This document shows positions 48,717 through 58,630 of a stretch of 64,000 nt of DNA, one piece after another. Origin of the DNA: Pseudoalteromonas rubra. Lineage in GTDB: Bacteria > Pseudomonadota > Gammaproteobacteria > Enterobacterales > Alteromonadaceae. Where the stretch lies: assembly GCF_000967655.1 (NCBI RefSeq), contig NZ_JXYA01000001.1, positions 124,001 to 188,000 on the forward strand. The letters run 5' to 3'. Numbering within the stretch: position 1 is the stretch's first letter; each line of letters starts with the position of its first letter. Both the position numbers and the translations under genes were made by a program. A model generated the notes under the pieces. The model was not told the DNA's origin and ran no database searches. It saw only the letters and a program-made list of their open reading frames with translations.

Positions 48717-50528
48717 TTACTCTGGTGATACTGTCTTAAACGGCGTGTTCGCCAGAATAATGTGCAAGCAAGCCCCGCCATGTGCGGGGCTTTGTATTTT
48801 AATTTCCCCACCTAATTTTTGCGTCACCAGGTTGTAAATAATGCTGAGACCCAACCCGGTGCCACCTGAGTGCCGTTTTGACGTCACAAAAGGCTCAAAG
48901 ATCACTGGCAACAACTCCTTGTCGATACCCTGTCCGTCGTCTTTAAAATAAAAGTGCACATAGTCGTTCACAATGTGCGCCGATACTACTATGGTCAGTG
49001 GTCTGTCTGGGTGCTTGCCATGCAATATACTGTTATTCAGGCTGTAACCGATGATCTGGTTAAACACATTCGGGTAGCTGCTGAGGATCAGGTTGTCCGG
49101 GATTTCTATCTCTATTGTGTATTCTTGTTCAGGCAAATCACTGCGGTAACAGTCAAACACCCCTTCCACCAGGGTTTTTAGATCAAACTCCATTTCAGTG
49201 TCGTAGTGTTGCTGTGCCGATACCTTTTTAAAGTCATCGATGAGCGAGGCTGTACGATGCAAATTGTTTTCGAGCAAAAATAGCGCCGATTCAGCTTCGC
49301 CGATAAGATTGGTCAGGGTGGTTTTTTTCAGCTGGCCACTGTCTAAATCACGGCGCATGTTTTCGACCTGGGCTTTAAGGTGCGACTGGCTGGTAATGGC
49401 AATGCCCAATGGGGTATTCAGTTCATGGGCAAAGCCGCTGACCATATTACTCAGACTGGCCATTTTGGCTTCTTCAATCAGTCGCTGCTGGGCCGCGCTA
49501 AGGCGGGCCATCAGGGTCTCAATAAAATCCAGCAGCTCATCCAGATGATGACCGATCTGCGCAATTTCATCTTCACTGTGCAGGTTAACCCGTAAGGAAA
49601 AGTCTTCATGCTTGGCCACTCTGACCAGCACCCGACCAATGCTCATCACCTGATCAGACACCCGGCTGTTGAGATAATATAAAAGCAGCAAGCTAAAACC
49701 GCTGCTTAGCACTATGGATAACAAACTGATCAGGATCAGCTGTTGCTGCTCTTCCTGGTAAGCACTAAACAGCTGTTTGGCCACTATGGTAAAGTGGCCG
49801 CGGATCGCCAGCTTTAACTCTCCGAGCTCACCACGTACGCCCTGAGTGTGGTCCAGCCCCTGCTTTTTCAGTACATTGGTATATACGATAAAACCGTTCT
49901 GATACTGCTCCAGCGTTAATAAAAAGGACTCAGCACGCTCAGGGAACTTCTCCCGGATGCGATTTTTGGCCTGTAAAATCAAATCCCCATGCTGGTTGAG
50001 GTAGCTGTTGTCGAGTCTGAGCAAAAAGTCTTTTTCCCGCCGCCGCAACTCCAGCAGCAGGATCTCCAATTGCGGATCTTTTGCCGCCTTAGCCAGAGCC
50101 TGCAGGGCATGGGCTTTGTTGCGAAACTCGCCATACACGCCATCGTCTTTGTCATAGCCCAACAAGGCCTGCATGGAAGCCAGTTGCTCATACAACCCGG
50201 CAAAGCGGTTAACCTGCTCGTCGAGTTTAAACAACAGCGCCAGATGCTGATGATCCGATACCAACAGCGCGGCCAGCTCATTAAAGCTGTCGCGATAGGC
50301 GTAGCGGTATTCATCAATCGACAGGAGCGAGGCTTTTTGCCTTTCAATCACAAAGCGTTCTTCCTGGTCCAGCAAGCGCTGGATCTGGGTTTGTAGTTTA
50401 AATAAATGATCGTTAAGCTGCTTGCTGTGGTCCAGCTCCCGATAAAGGAACCAGCTCACTGTCGCTATGATCACCGCCGCCCCGACTGCGGCCACTTTAA
50501 ATAACAAAAGTGACTGTTTTAACTGCAC
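48717..50528 (-). CDS. Sensor histidine kinase, orphan (no response regulator in the window)
   Basis: The likely start is GTG at 50528, with AGGA 8 bases upstream (frame open to 50639). It gives 603 residues: a membrane segment at about 8-30, then a large periplasmic helical region with repeated Gln/Glu/Leu. A second membrane segment lies near 270-295, then HAMP, HisKA (phospho-His in SGFAHELNTPLGIAI) and HATPase_c (SYPNVFNQIIGYSLNNSILHG, DDGQGIDKELLPVIFEPF, GTGLGLSIIYNLV). The periplasmic region may sense ligand through the adjacent TRAP-type binding protein, a known pairing in some marine bacteria. The 3' end contains a terminator of the opposite gene. Confidence 0.85.
   Translation of the reverse strand: MQLKQSLLLFKVAAVGAAVIIATVSWFLYRELDHSKQLNDHLFKLQTQIQRLLDQEERFVIERQKASLLSIDEYRYAYRDSFNELAALLVSDHQHLALLFKLDEQVNRFAGLYEQLASMQALLGYDKDDGVYGEFRNKAHALQALAKAAKDPQLEILLLELRRREKDFLLRLDNSYLNQHGDLILQAKNRIREKFPERAESFLLTLEQYQNGFIVYTNVLKKQGLDHTQGVRGELGELKLAIRGHFTIVAKQLFSAYQEEQQQLILISLLSIVLSSGFSLLLLYYLNSRVSDQVMSIGRVLVRVAKHEDFSLRVNLHSEDEIAQIGHHLDELLDFIETLMARLSAAQQRLIEEAKMASLSNMVSGFAHELNTPLGIAITSQSHLKAQVENMRRDLDSGQLKKTTLTNLIGEAESALFLLENNLHRTASLIDDFKKVSAQQHYDTEMEFDLKTLVEGVFDCYRSDLPEQEYTIEIEIPDNLILSSYPNVFNQIIGYSLNNSILHGKHPDRPLTIVVSAHIVNDYVHFYFKDDGQGIDKELLPVIFEPFVTSKRHSGGTGLGLSIIYNLVTQKLGGEIKIQSPAHGGACLHIILANTPFKTVSPE
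48770..48805 (+). terminator. Intrinsic terminator for the DUF885 gene, inside the histidine kinase coding sequence
   Basis: On the plus strand a 9-bp perfect stem (AAGCCCCGC / GCGGGGCTT) closes a 5-base loop and is followed by TGTATTTTAATTT. It is about 70 bases after the stop at 48700 and codes SPAHGGAC of the kinase C-terminus on the other strand. A T run on the plus strand only, together with position, makes it the DUF885 gene's terminator. Confidence 0.75.
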
Positions 50529-50765
50529 AAATATGTTCCTGACTTGCCCCACTCTCCCTAAGCTTAGACAACATAATCGCGTTCGGCGAGCCTCTGCCCT
50601 GACTTTGCTTTGTTTGTCCCGTTGTGCATATTGCTGCATTCATGGTGAGCCCTGGTAAACGGATATCCACGCCCGTTTTCCATTTAATCCAATGCAGTCT
50701 AGACTTTAACACTATGACTTGTTTAAACCTGATGCGATTGGGTTGCAGTTACTTTGAGTGAGGGC

Positions 50766-51887
50766 ATGAGCAGCTTAAGTAAACCCCTGAGTCCATCCTC
50801 TGCTGGTCGGCGTGCATTTTTACGTCAAAGTGCGGTCCTGCTGCCCCTGCTCGGAGTTGGCTTACCCGCTCTTTCTGCACAACAGCAAACCTGCACTGGT
50901 GCCCGGCATCGCCTGATCTTCGCCTCTCCCTATGACAGCGACATGTGGCTTTCTTCGCCTCACATGCATCAGCAGTTGAAACACAATATTGAGGACTTTT
51001 CAAATGGCAAGATCTGTGTAGAGATCCGCGATAAAGGCCTGCAAGGCGTTGGCCATGAGCTGGCTGTCCAGGTGTCCCGAGGCGCGATTCAGGGCGCACT
51101 GCTGAGTGTGTCTAACCTGTCACCTATCGTACCCAAACTGGATATACTCAATATCCCCTTTTGGGCTGCCCAGTCTCAGCCCTATCTGAATCTCATCACG
51201 TCAAAGTTATGGCAGCAGCAGATCACCGATCAGATCCGTGCTCAGAGCGAGATTGCAATCTTGCTCTATCATCTGCCCGGCGCCAGAACCCTGACCTCCA
51301 CACGCCAGTACGGCAAACTGCTGAAAACGCCCAGTGATATCATTGATGTGATCTTTCGTGTGCCCGCCAGTCAGGTACTCAGACAGTTTTATCAACTCTG
51401 TGGCACCACGCCCGTCCAGGTAGCCTGGAAAAAAGCAGCCACGCTGGCCGCTAACCGACGCTTTGATGCGCTGGACCCGTCCGTCACCGGCTTGTATAAC
51501 GGCCCGAACGGGCTCAATCGCCACATAGGAGCCGTCTCTTTGATTAATTCGGTGCAGGATGGCTGGGTATCGGTTATTAATCAGCAGTGGCTCAATTCGT
51601 TGCCACGAAAACTGCGCATTGCCGTCTGGGAAGGCGCCGAGAAAACCTTTATTCAGCATCTGTCGATGGCTCGTCGCGCTGCACTTTATTGTCAACGTGG
51701 CCTGCTCAGAAATGGCGCCACCATTTATTACCCGAGTGCCGATGAGATGGCCGCCTGGCAGGAAATTGGCGGTTATCAGCGCCGTGAATGGCACGCCACT
51801 AAGGTGGCGCTGTTGGGAAAAGTCAGTGCCTTTGATGAGTTTCTGGCCGCCACTCAAGTCAATAATGGCCTGACTTTTCCAACCTAG
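50766..51887 (+). CDS. TRAP-type periplasmic solute-binding protein (DctP-like), no permease
   Basis: The frame is open from a TTG at 50754; the ATG at 50766 gives 373 residues with a Tat-like signal (SAGRRAFLRQSAVLLPLLGVG). The mature part matches DctP-family proteins (MWLSSPHMHQQLKHNIEDFSNGKI, GAIQGALLSVSNLSPIVPKLDIL, NIPFWAAQ). No DctQ or DctM permease is present in the window. It is divergent from the sensor histidine kinase, 237 bases apart, so it may feed ligand information to that kinase. It ends 3 bases before the convergent cusA stop. Confidence 0.82.
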   Translation: MSSLSKPLSPSSAGRRAFLRQSAVLLPLLGVGLPALSAQQQTCTGARHRLIFASPYDSDMWLSSPHMHQQLKHNIEDFSNGKICVEIRDKGLQGVGHELAVQVSRGAIQGALLSVSNLSPIVPKLDILNIPFWAAQSQPYLNLITSKLWQQQITDQIRAQSEIAILLYHLPGARTLTSTRQYGKLLKTPSDIIDVIFRVPASQVLRQFYQLCGTTPVQVAWKKAATLAANRRFDALDPSVTGLYNGPNGLNRHIGAVSLINSVQDGWVSVINQQWLNSLPRKLRIAVWEGAEKTFIQHLSMARRAALYCQRGLLRNGATIYYPSADEMAAWQEIGGYQRREWHATKVALLGKVSAFDEFLAATQVNNGLTFPT

Positions 51888-51890
51888 CTG

Positions 51891-54800
51891 TTAAAGGGTC
51901 TGCTGTATTTGCGCGTTAAAGCGTTGCAGCGCGGGCTTTTTCATCAGGCTATAACACACCGGCAATACCAATAGCGCTAATACCAGTGCGCTGAGCATAC
52001 CACCCACCATAGGCGCGGCAATCCGGCTCATGATTTCAGAGCCCGTGCCTGTGCCATACAAAATGGGCAGCAAGCCAATGATGATAGTCGCGACGGTCAT
52101 CATCACCGGCCGCACTCGCAGTGCGGCACCATGTAGCAAAGCATCGATATATTGCGATTCGCTTACCGCCACCCGCCGTGCTTTGGCCTCGCTTTGCAAA
52201 TCTTTAAACGCCTGCTCCAGATACACCAGCATGAGTACGCCAATCTCAACCGCTACACCGGCCAGCGCAATAAAGCCAACCCCCACCGCGACAGAGAAGT
52301 TAAAGCCTTGCAAATACATCAACCACAGACCGCCCACGGTGGCCATAGGCAGAGTCAGCAGGATCAACGCCACTTCACCAAACCGGCGGAAGTTAAGGTA
52401 TAACAGCAACATGATGATTGCCAAAGTCAGCGGTAGTACATAACTGAGCTTTTCCTGGGCACGGAGCATATATTCATATTGACCCGCCCAGTTTAATGAG
52501 TACCCGGCGGGTAATTCCAGCTCTTTGGCGACCACACTGCGCGCCTGCTCAACATAACTGCCCAGGTCTACACCGTCTATGTCGACAAAGGTCCAGCCAT
52601 TGATGCGGGCGTTCTCACTTTTGATCCCCGGCGCACCACTTTCCACGTACACATCGGCCACATCCCCAAGTGCAATACGCTGACCGGTAGGCGTCACGAT
52701 TGGCAACCGTGCCAGCTGCTCGGGCGAGCTACGATAATCCTGCGGATAACGTAAATTTACCGGGTAGCGCTCCTGCCCTTCTACGGTTTGAGTGACATTC
52801 ATACCGCCAATGGCGGTGGCCACCACCTGCTGTACATCAGCAATGTTCAGCCCAAAGCGACTGGCCTGCTCACGGCGAATATCCACCTTAATATAACGTC
52901 CGCCCGCAACCCGCTCGGAATACACAGACGCCGTGCCTGGTACCTTGCTGAGAGTGGTTTCAAGGCGCTGGCCGAGCGATTCAATAACGGCCAAGTCCGG
53001 GCCTGCAATCTTAACCCCCACCGGTGTTTTGATCCCCGTCGCGAGCATATCGATACGGGTTTTTATGGGCATTACCCAGGCATTACTGACACCCGGTAAC
53101 TTCACCAAACGGTCCAGTTCGGCTTTAAGTTTGTCTGTGGTCATTCCCTCACGCCATTCACTACGTGGCTTAAGCTGAATAAAGGTTTCAATCATGGTCA
53201 GCGGGGCGGGATCGGTGGCCGATTCGGCACGTCCGACTTTACCAAACACATTCTCTACCTCGGGCACGGTGGCAATCAGTTTGTCGGTTTGCTGCAACAG
53301 TTCACGCGCTTTACCGATGGAAATCCCCGGATAAGTGGTGGGCATATACATCAGGTCGCCTTCATCCAGTGGCGGAATAAACTCGCTGCCGATTTTATTG
53401 AGCGGATAAAAGCCCACCACAGTCAGAGCGACCGCTGCCAGCAGTGTAGTTTTGGGGAAACGCATCACCTGTCGCAGCAGCGGCATATAAGCGGCTATAA
53501 GCAGCCGGTTGAGCGGGTTTTTGCGCTCCGGCGTGACTTTCCCCCGGATGAAATAACCCATCAGCACTGGGACCAGGGTAATTGCCAGTCCGGCAGCTGC
53601 CGCCATGGCATAGGTTTTAGTGTATGCCAGCGGCGCAAACATGCGCCCTTCCTGTGCTTCGAGAATAAACACCGGCAGGAATGACACTGTGATGATCAGT
53701 AAGCTAAAGAACAGGGCTGGTCCCACTTCCGTGGCGGCTTTTGCCACAACCTGCCAGCGATTGTCATCGGTCAGCGGGGTCTTTTCCATGTGCTTGTGGA
53801 GGTTTTCTATCATCACGATTGCCCCATCGGTCATCGCACCTATGGCGATGGCAATTCCGCCAAGCGACATGATATTGGCGTTGATCCCCTGAAAATACAT
53901 GACAATAAAGGCCACCAGGATCCCCAGCGGCAAAGTGATCACCGCCACCAGCGAGGAGCGTAAATGGAACAGGAAGGCGGCACAGATCACGGCCACCACC
54001 AAAAGCTCTTCAAGCAGCTTTTGCCACAGGTTATCAACCGCCCGCTCGATCAGCTGGCTGCGGTCATACACAGTGACCACCTCAACCCCTTCGGGTAAGG
54101 ACGCCTTCAACTCATCCAGCCTAGCTTTCACACCGGCAATGGTCTGCTGCGCATTTTCACCAAAGCGCATGACCACCACGCCGCCAACCACTTCACCTTC
54201 GCCGTTAAGCTCGGCAATGCCACGTCGCATTTGCGGGCCTATGGTTATTTGCGCGACATCACCTAAGGTCAGTGCGGTGCCCTGTGCATTGAGGCCCAGT
54301 GGGATCTGCGCAATGTCGGTGACCGAACGAATATAGCCTGTGGCCGTCACCATATATTCGGCTTCTGCCATCTCGATGACTGAGGCGCCGGTTTCCTGGT
54401 TCCCCCGTTGCAGCGCCTGCTGAATATGGCTCAGGGGCAGGTTATAGGCGCGCAGTTTATCGGGATCAACCTGCACCTGATATTGCTTAACCATACCACC
54501 TACAGAAGCCACTTCGGAGACCCCGGGCACCGTCTGTAACTCGTATTTTAAGAACCAATCCTGAAGACTACGTAACTGGCTGATGTCATGCTTACCCGAG
54601 CGATCCGTCAGGGCATAAATGTACACCCAGCCCACCCCGGTGGCGTCAGGCCCAAGTTGTGGCTTGGCAGTCGGTGGCAGTAAGTTGGCCGCCTGGCTGA
54701 GATACTCCAGTACCCGGCTGCGCGCCCAATAGAGATCCGTGTCGTCATCAAAGATCACATACACATAGGAATCGCCATAGAAGGAGTAACCCCGCACTGT

Positions 54801-55040
54801 GGTTGCCCCTGGGACCGACAACATAGCGGTAGTCAGAGGAAAGGTGACCTGATCCTGGACCACCTGTGGCGACTGGCCCGGATAACTGGTTTTTACTATG
54901 ACCTGCACATCCGATAAATCCGGAATGGCATCGACCGGGGTTTGCTTCAGTGCAAACAGGCCGCCTGCCACCAGCATCAGCGTGCTCAGCAGGACCAGTA
55001 CGCGATTGTGCAAAGACCAGGTTATGATTGCTGCTATCAT
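51891..55040 (-). CDS. cusA: Copper/silver RND efflux pump (CusA-type)
   Basis: CusA-type pumps use proton flow to export Cu(I)/Ag(I) through the adaptor and outer membrane channel. The 1049 residues (E. coli CusA 1047) carry 12 membrane helices and two large periplasmic loops. Three methionines sit in blocks matching the CusA metal site: DLMYMPTTYPG (M573-like), PLTMIETFIQL (M623-like) and RIDMLATGIKTPVG (M672-like). The proton-relay Asp/Glu of the fourth helix are in LGGIAIAIGAMTDGAIVMIENLHK. It is last of the operon, 15 bases after cusB. Confidence 0.93.
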   Translation of the reverse strand: MIAAIITWSLHNRVLVLLSTLMLVAGGLFALKQTPVDAIPDLSDVQVIVKTSYPGQSPQVVQDQVTFPLTTAMLSVPGATTVRGYSFYGDSYVYVIFDDDTDLYWARSRVLEYLSQAANLLPPTAKPQLGPDATGVGWVYIYALTDRSGKHDISQLRSLQDWFLKYELQTVPGVSEVASVGGMVKQYQVQVDPDKLRAYNLPLSHIQQALQRGNQETGASVIEMAEAEYMVTATGYIRSVTDIAQIPLGLNAQGTALTLGDVAQITIGPQMRRGIAELNGEGEVVGGVVVMRFGENAQQTIAGVKARLDELKASLPEGVEVVTVYDRSQLIERAVDNLWQKLLEELLVVAVICAAFLFHLRSSLVAVITLPLGILVAFIVMYFQGINANIMSLGGIAIAIGAMTDGAIVMIENLHKHMEKTPLTDDNRWQVVAKAATEVGPALFFSLLIITVSFLPVFILEAQEGRMFAPLAYTKTYAMAAAAGLAITLVPVLMGYFIRGKVTPERKNPLNRLLIAAYMPLLRQVMRFPKTTLLAAVALTVVGFYPLNKIGSEFIPPLDEGDLMYMPTTYPGISIGKARELLQQTDKLIATVPEVENVFGKVGRAESATDPAPLTMIETFIQLKPRSEWREGMTTDKLKAELDRLVKLPGVSNAWVMPIKTRIDMLATGIKTPVGVKIAGPDLAVIESLGQRLETTLSKVPGTASVYSERVAGGRYIKVDIRREQASRFGLNIADVQQVVATAIGGMNVTQTVEGQERYPVNLRYPQDYRSSPEQLARLPIVTPTGQRIALGDVADVYVESGAPGIKSENARINGWTFVDIDGVDLGSYVEQARSVVAKELELPAGYSLNWAGQYEYMLRAQEKLSYVLPLTLAIIMLLLYLNFRRFGEVALILLTLPMATVGGLWLMYLQGFNFSVAVGVGFIALAGVAVEIGVLMLVYLEQAFKDLQSEAKARRVAVSESQYIDALLHGAALRVRPVMMTVATIIIGLLPILYGTGTGSEIMSRIAAPMVGGMLSALVLALLVLPVCYSLMKKPALQRFNAQIQQTL

Positions 55041-55055
55041 GATAATACTCCTGGC

Positions 55056-56762
55056 TTAATGATGCGCATGTTCAGACATGGCTGAGTCTGGCTCGCCGTG
55101 CTGCATCTGGGTCACAACAAAGTCATCCCCCACTTCAAAGGTAAAGGTTATCTGATCGCCAACATTAAACGCACTCAGATCAATATCTTCGGCTATCACA
55201 AAGTCCATGGTGGCCGCTGCCCGACCCCATTTTTCTATGGCACCGCGATGGATAGTGGCGATACGAGACGCGGCATCTATTGCCTTGATATGGCCGTCCA
55301 CGGTCGCCGTTGGCAAAGTCGGTTCCGCCATGATATGAATGGTGGTGATTTCATACCCGGCATCCGTTTTGGTAACCTCAAAATGCAGCGACTGACCAGT
55401 TTTTAGCCCACTGCTGTCGAGCGTCTCGGCAAGTTGAAAGTCCATGGTCATTTCGGGCCATTCCCACTCGGGCACGGCATCATGGGTTATGTTGATCACG
55501 TCCGATTGCGCCTCATAGTGGTTTACAGTGCCGGCCATCCAGACCTGAGTTGGTTTTGCATCCGCACTCATACGCTTAAAGTCAGAGTTTTTGCTGGACT
55601 CCGAATCAATCAGGAAGTGAGCCGAGGTGACGACCCGATCGTCCTGCTGAAGTCCTTCGAGGATCTCCGTGCTTTGCAGCCCTACTCGGCCCAAAGTAAC
55701 GGCCACAGATTTAAAGCGTCCGTCGCCCAACGCCACAACCACCCTGTCCTGCTTGCCGGTGCGGATCACCGCCTCGCTCGGCACTTGCATGGCTTGTGCT
55801 TTGCTACCGGCCTGAATTTGTACCTGAGCAAACATGTTAGGTTTCAGTTGCCCTGCTGCATTGTCAAACTTCAAACGCACCCGCAGGGTCCGGGTGGTTT
55901 CATTGAGGGTTGGATAAACATAATCTACATTGCCCTGCCAACGCGCACCGGGCAGATAATCCAGCGTCATGGTAACGGGCTGACCGGCTTTCACCAGCGC
56001 GGTATCGCGCTCGAATACTTCGGCTTCCACCCAGACCTGATCCAGCTGGGCGATGCTCATCAGGGTATTACCCGGATTGACATAAAACCCTTCGCGGATC
56101 TTCAGCTCGGCTATCACGCCGCTTTGGCGAGCATAGAAAGTGATGGTCTGACGCACCTGACGCTGCGCCTCTAAACTGGCGATAAAATCGGCCGACAATT
56201 GCAGCGCCATTAAACGCTCGCGTGCCGCTTTGATCAGAGTGGCATTGTTACGATTTAGCGCAATCAAAAATTCTTCCTGCGCATTCACCAGCTGCGGTGA
56301 ATAGAGCGAATACAAAGGCTGCCCCTGCTCCACCGGCTCGCCGGCCGCTTTGATGTACAGCGTTTCAACCCAGCCATCGACGCGCGGGTGAATGTGTACC
56401 AATTTGTCTTCGTCATATTGTACGTAACCGACCGTCGAAATCGTGCTGTGCATCGGCCCCACCTCAACCGCAGCGGTTCTCACGCCCAGGTTGTTCACCA
56501 CTTCAGGAGATATCGTAACTGCCCCTGCCACCTGTTCTTCACTCTCGGCATAAACAGGCACCAGATCCATGCCCATGGGCGACTTACCGGGTTTATCACG
56601 ACGATAATTACTGTCCATTGGTGCCACCCAGTAGAGCGGCTTATTGCTATCGGCCTCTGCATCAGCGGTGTGAGAGGGTGTAGCGGTCAGCGTCATCAGG
56701 GCATAGCTCAGCGCGCCCCCTGATAAGCCAGCTAGCAATAGTTTCAGCGTATTATTCATCAT
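55056..56762 (-). CDS. cusB: CusB-type adaptor with two C-terminal CusF-like domains
   Basis: The periplasmic adaptor of the CusCBA pump, 568 residues against about 407 in E. coli. An N-terminal membrane anchor is followed by the heavy-metal domain (YWVAPMDSNYRRDKPGKSPMG) and the barrel-sandwich hybrid and beta-barrel (AELKIREGFYVNPGNTLM). The extra C-terminus holds two CusF-like domains. The first (about residues 405-475) keeps the CusF ligands His, Trp and Met-x-Met (NITHDAVPEWEWPEMTMDF). The second (about 485-555) has HRGAIEKWGRAAATMDF, retaining His, Trp and one Met but losing the first Met. Fused CusF domains occur in other marine CusB proteins. It overlaps cusC by 11 bases. Confidence 0.9.
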   Translation of the reverse strand: MMNNTLKLLLAGLSGGALSYALMTLTATPSHTADAEADSNKPLYWVAPMDSNYRRDKPGKSPMGMDLVPVYAESEEQVAGAVTISPEVVNNLGVRTAAVEVGPMHSTISTVGYVQYDEDKLVHIHPRVDGWVETLYIKAAGEPVEQGQPLYSLYSPQLVNAQEEFLIALNRNNATLIKAARERLMALQLSADFIASLEAQRQVRQTITFYARQSGVIAELKIREGFYVNPGNTLMSIAQLDQVWVEAEVFERDTALVKAGQPVTMTLDYLPGARWQGNVDYVYPTLNETTRTLRVRLKFDNAAGQLKPNMFAQVQIQAGSKAQAMQVPSEAVIRTGKQDRVVVALGDGRFKSVAVTLGRVGLQSTEILEGLQQDDRVVTSAHFLIDSESSKNSDFKRMSADAKPTQVWMAGTVNHYEAQSDVINITHDAVPEWEWPEMTMDFQLAETLDSSGLKTGQSLHFEVTKTDAGYEITTIHIMAEPTLPTATVDGHIKAIDAASRIATIHRGAIEKWGRAAATMDFVIAEDIDLSAFNVGDQITFTFEVGDDFVVTQMQHGEPDSAMSEHAHH

Positions 56763-58089
56763 TCACTCCTGGCTGATAGGTGGTGAGGTAATAGTTCAGT
56801 CTGACAACGGTTTTAAGGGCATCGACGTCAATTTGTTTGGCCGCCACCCTGGCATTGAGCTCGGCAATGCGAGCACGCACGACCTCGGCAAAATCGCCGT
56901 TATCATTGGTATATGCGGTAAGTGCAGCTTCTGCCTGTTCATGTGTTTGTTGCAGTAACTGCTCCCGATACAAGGTCTGACGCTCTGACAATCGCCTGAG
57001 CTGGCTCGCCTCTTTTTCAACCTGACCGGACAGCTCACGCAGCAACAGCAATTTATCGGTTTTGATGGCTTCGCGATTTGACTGAGCTGAGTTCAGCCAC
57101 TGGTCCTGACGGTTGTCGGTAAATAAAGGCACATCCAGCGTCACCCCCAGCGAAAAGAAGTCGGCGCGGCTGCTGCCATCTGGCATATCACTGCGATATC
57201 CATAACTGGCATTCACGCCCCACTGCGGCTTATATTGCTGGCGAGCAATTGCAACCCCTTTGCCAGCCGCCTCAATACGTACATCCTGCGCCAGCACCAC
57301 CGGATGACTGGTAAGCCGTTCCAGTAGTCGCTCTGCATCCGGCTTGCCTTGTACAAAAATAGCCGGAACAGCCACTTTTAGCTGAGGCAAAGTCTCTGGC
57401 AGATTGATATCAGACCAGGCGATATGCGCCTGAGCGCCTCGCAGCCAGGCCAGCAGCTGTGCACGCGCAGATTCCCGTTTTTGGTATTCAACACTGAGAC
57501 GGTCGTCGAGCTGTAACAACTCCAGCTGCGCGCGGATCACATCCTGCTGGCGGGTACGCCCGACCACATTGGCATAACTGGCTTTACTGACATCGACCAG
57601 TTGCTCAAACAGGGCTTTGTCCTGCTCAATCAAAGCAATGGTACGCTCGGCCAGGTAGGTATCGAGCCATAGCTGACTGACTTGTGCCCGGATCTGCGCA
57701 ACCCGATCGGCGCGCAGCAGCGGGTACTCTTCACTGGCAATCTGTAGCTGCTCGCGTTTAAGTGCCAGCTCATCACCACGGCCAAACTGTTGGCTCACGC
57801 CCACCTTAAGCTGGGTCATTGCCTCGCGGTCGTGTTGCCAGCCATCCACCGGCAGATTCATCATAGACAAGGACACTTTGGGGTCGGGTAGCGTACCGGC
57901 GGCAAGACCTTGCGCATAGGTGGCTTGCTGCTGATGGTGGCGTTTTTGCAATAAAGGATCCTGAGCAATTGCCTGCTCTATGGCTTTTTGTAAAGGCAAA
58001 CTGGTAGAGGCCTGCACAGAGCTGGTTGCCATTATCACTGCGCCCAACAACGCGTAACGGGCTGTTGCAGGAATTAAAAACGACATCAA
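56752..58089 (-). CDS. cusC: TolC-family outer membrane factor (CusC-like)
   Basis: The 445-residue outer membrane protein has a Sec signal (cleavage after SVQA) and the two coiled-coil/beta-strand repeats of the OEP family (QDPLLQKRHHQQQATYAQG, LDVPLFTDNRQDQ). It should form the exit duct for CusA/CusB. It is not lipid-anchored like E. coli CusC (no lipobox Cys seen), so it is a CusC/CzcC-like member. It starts in a 4-base overlap with the DUF411 gene. Confidence 0.88.
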   Translation of the reverse strand: MMSFLIPATARYALLGAVIMATSSVQASTSLPLQKAIEQAIAQDPLLQKRHHQQQATYAQGLAAGTLPDPKVSLSMMNLPVDGWQHDREAMTQLKVGVSQQFGRGDELALKREQLQIASEEYPLLRADRVAQIRAQVSQLWLDTYLAERTIALIEQDKALFEQLVDVSKASYANVVGRTRQQDVIRAQLELLQLDDRLSVEYQKRESARAQLLAWLRGAQAHIAWSDINLPETLPQLKVAVPAIFVQGKPDAERLLERLTSHPVVLAQDVRIEAAGKGVAIARQQYKPQWGVNASYGYRSDMPDGSSRADFFSLGVTLDVPLFTDNRQDQWLNSAQSNREAIKTDKLLLLRELSGQVEKEASQLRRLSERQTLYREQLLQQTHEQAEAALTAYTNDNGDFAEVVRARIAELNARVAAKQIDVDALKTVVRLNYYLTTYQPGVNDE

Positions 58090-58577
58090 AACTGCTCCTC
58101 ATAGGTATCAATTTGCGCATAAACCTGATGGCTGCCATCTTTCATCAGCATTAAGACCTGGTATGGCATAAAGCGCTCATCCACTTCCATGCCAGGCGAG
58201 CCCAGTGGCATGGCAGGCACACTCAGCCCAATGGCATCCGCTTTAGGGTTGGCCAGAAACTGCTGAATAAACTTAGCCGGGACATGCCCTTCAAATACCC
58301 AGCCGTCATGGCTGAGCGCGGTGTGACAAGAGCGGTAACGCGGTGCAATACCGTGACGTGATTTAAGCGCACTTAAAGACGCCAACTCCCTTCCCTGCGC
58401 CGCAACGCCTTGCGCCAACAGGTGCGACAGCCACTTTTTACAGCAGCCACAGGTTGGCGTTTTATAAACAGTTAACGCCTGTAACGGGCCCGGCCGAGCC
58501 TGGCTGCTCAGGCTCAGCAGCGAGAACAAACAGGCGCTCAGAAATAGACCATATTGATTGGTAGTAAAAGACATCAT
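58086..58577 (-). CDS. DUF411 metal-binding periplasmic protein
   Basis: The 163-residue exported protein (signal about residues 1-27) has the thioredoxin-like DUF411 fold with a metal-binding motif YKTPTCGCCKKW (residues about 39-50). A Met-rich stretch (VPAMPLGSPGMEVDERFMPY) follows. DUF411 proteins commonly lie in copper and silver resistance operons. It is first in the CusCBA operon and overlaps cusC by 4 bases. Confidence 0.9.
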   Translation of the reverse strand: MMSFTTNQYGLFLSACLFSLLSLSSQARPGPLQALTVYKTPTCGCCKKWLSHLLAQGVAAQGRELASLSALKSRHGIAPRYRSCHTALSHDGWVFEGHVPAKFIQQFLANPKADAIGLSVPAMPLGSPGMEVDERFMPYQVLMLMKDGSHQVYAQIDTYEEQF

Positions 58578-58630
58578 TTGCCTCCGTCTTCTTCTGCCTG
58601 CCCATTCAAATAACGAAAGCAGGTCAGAAT

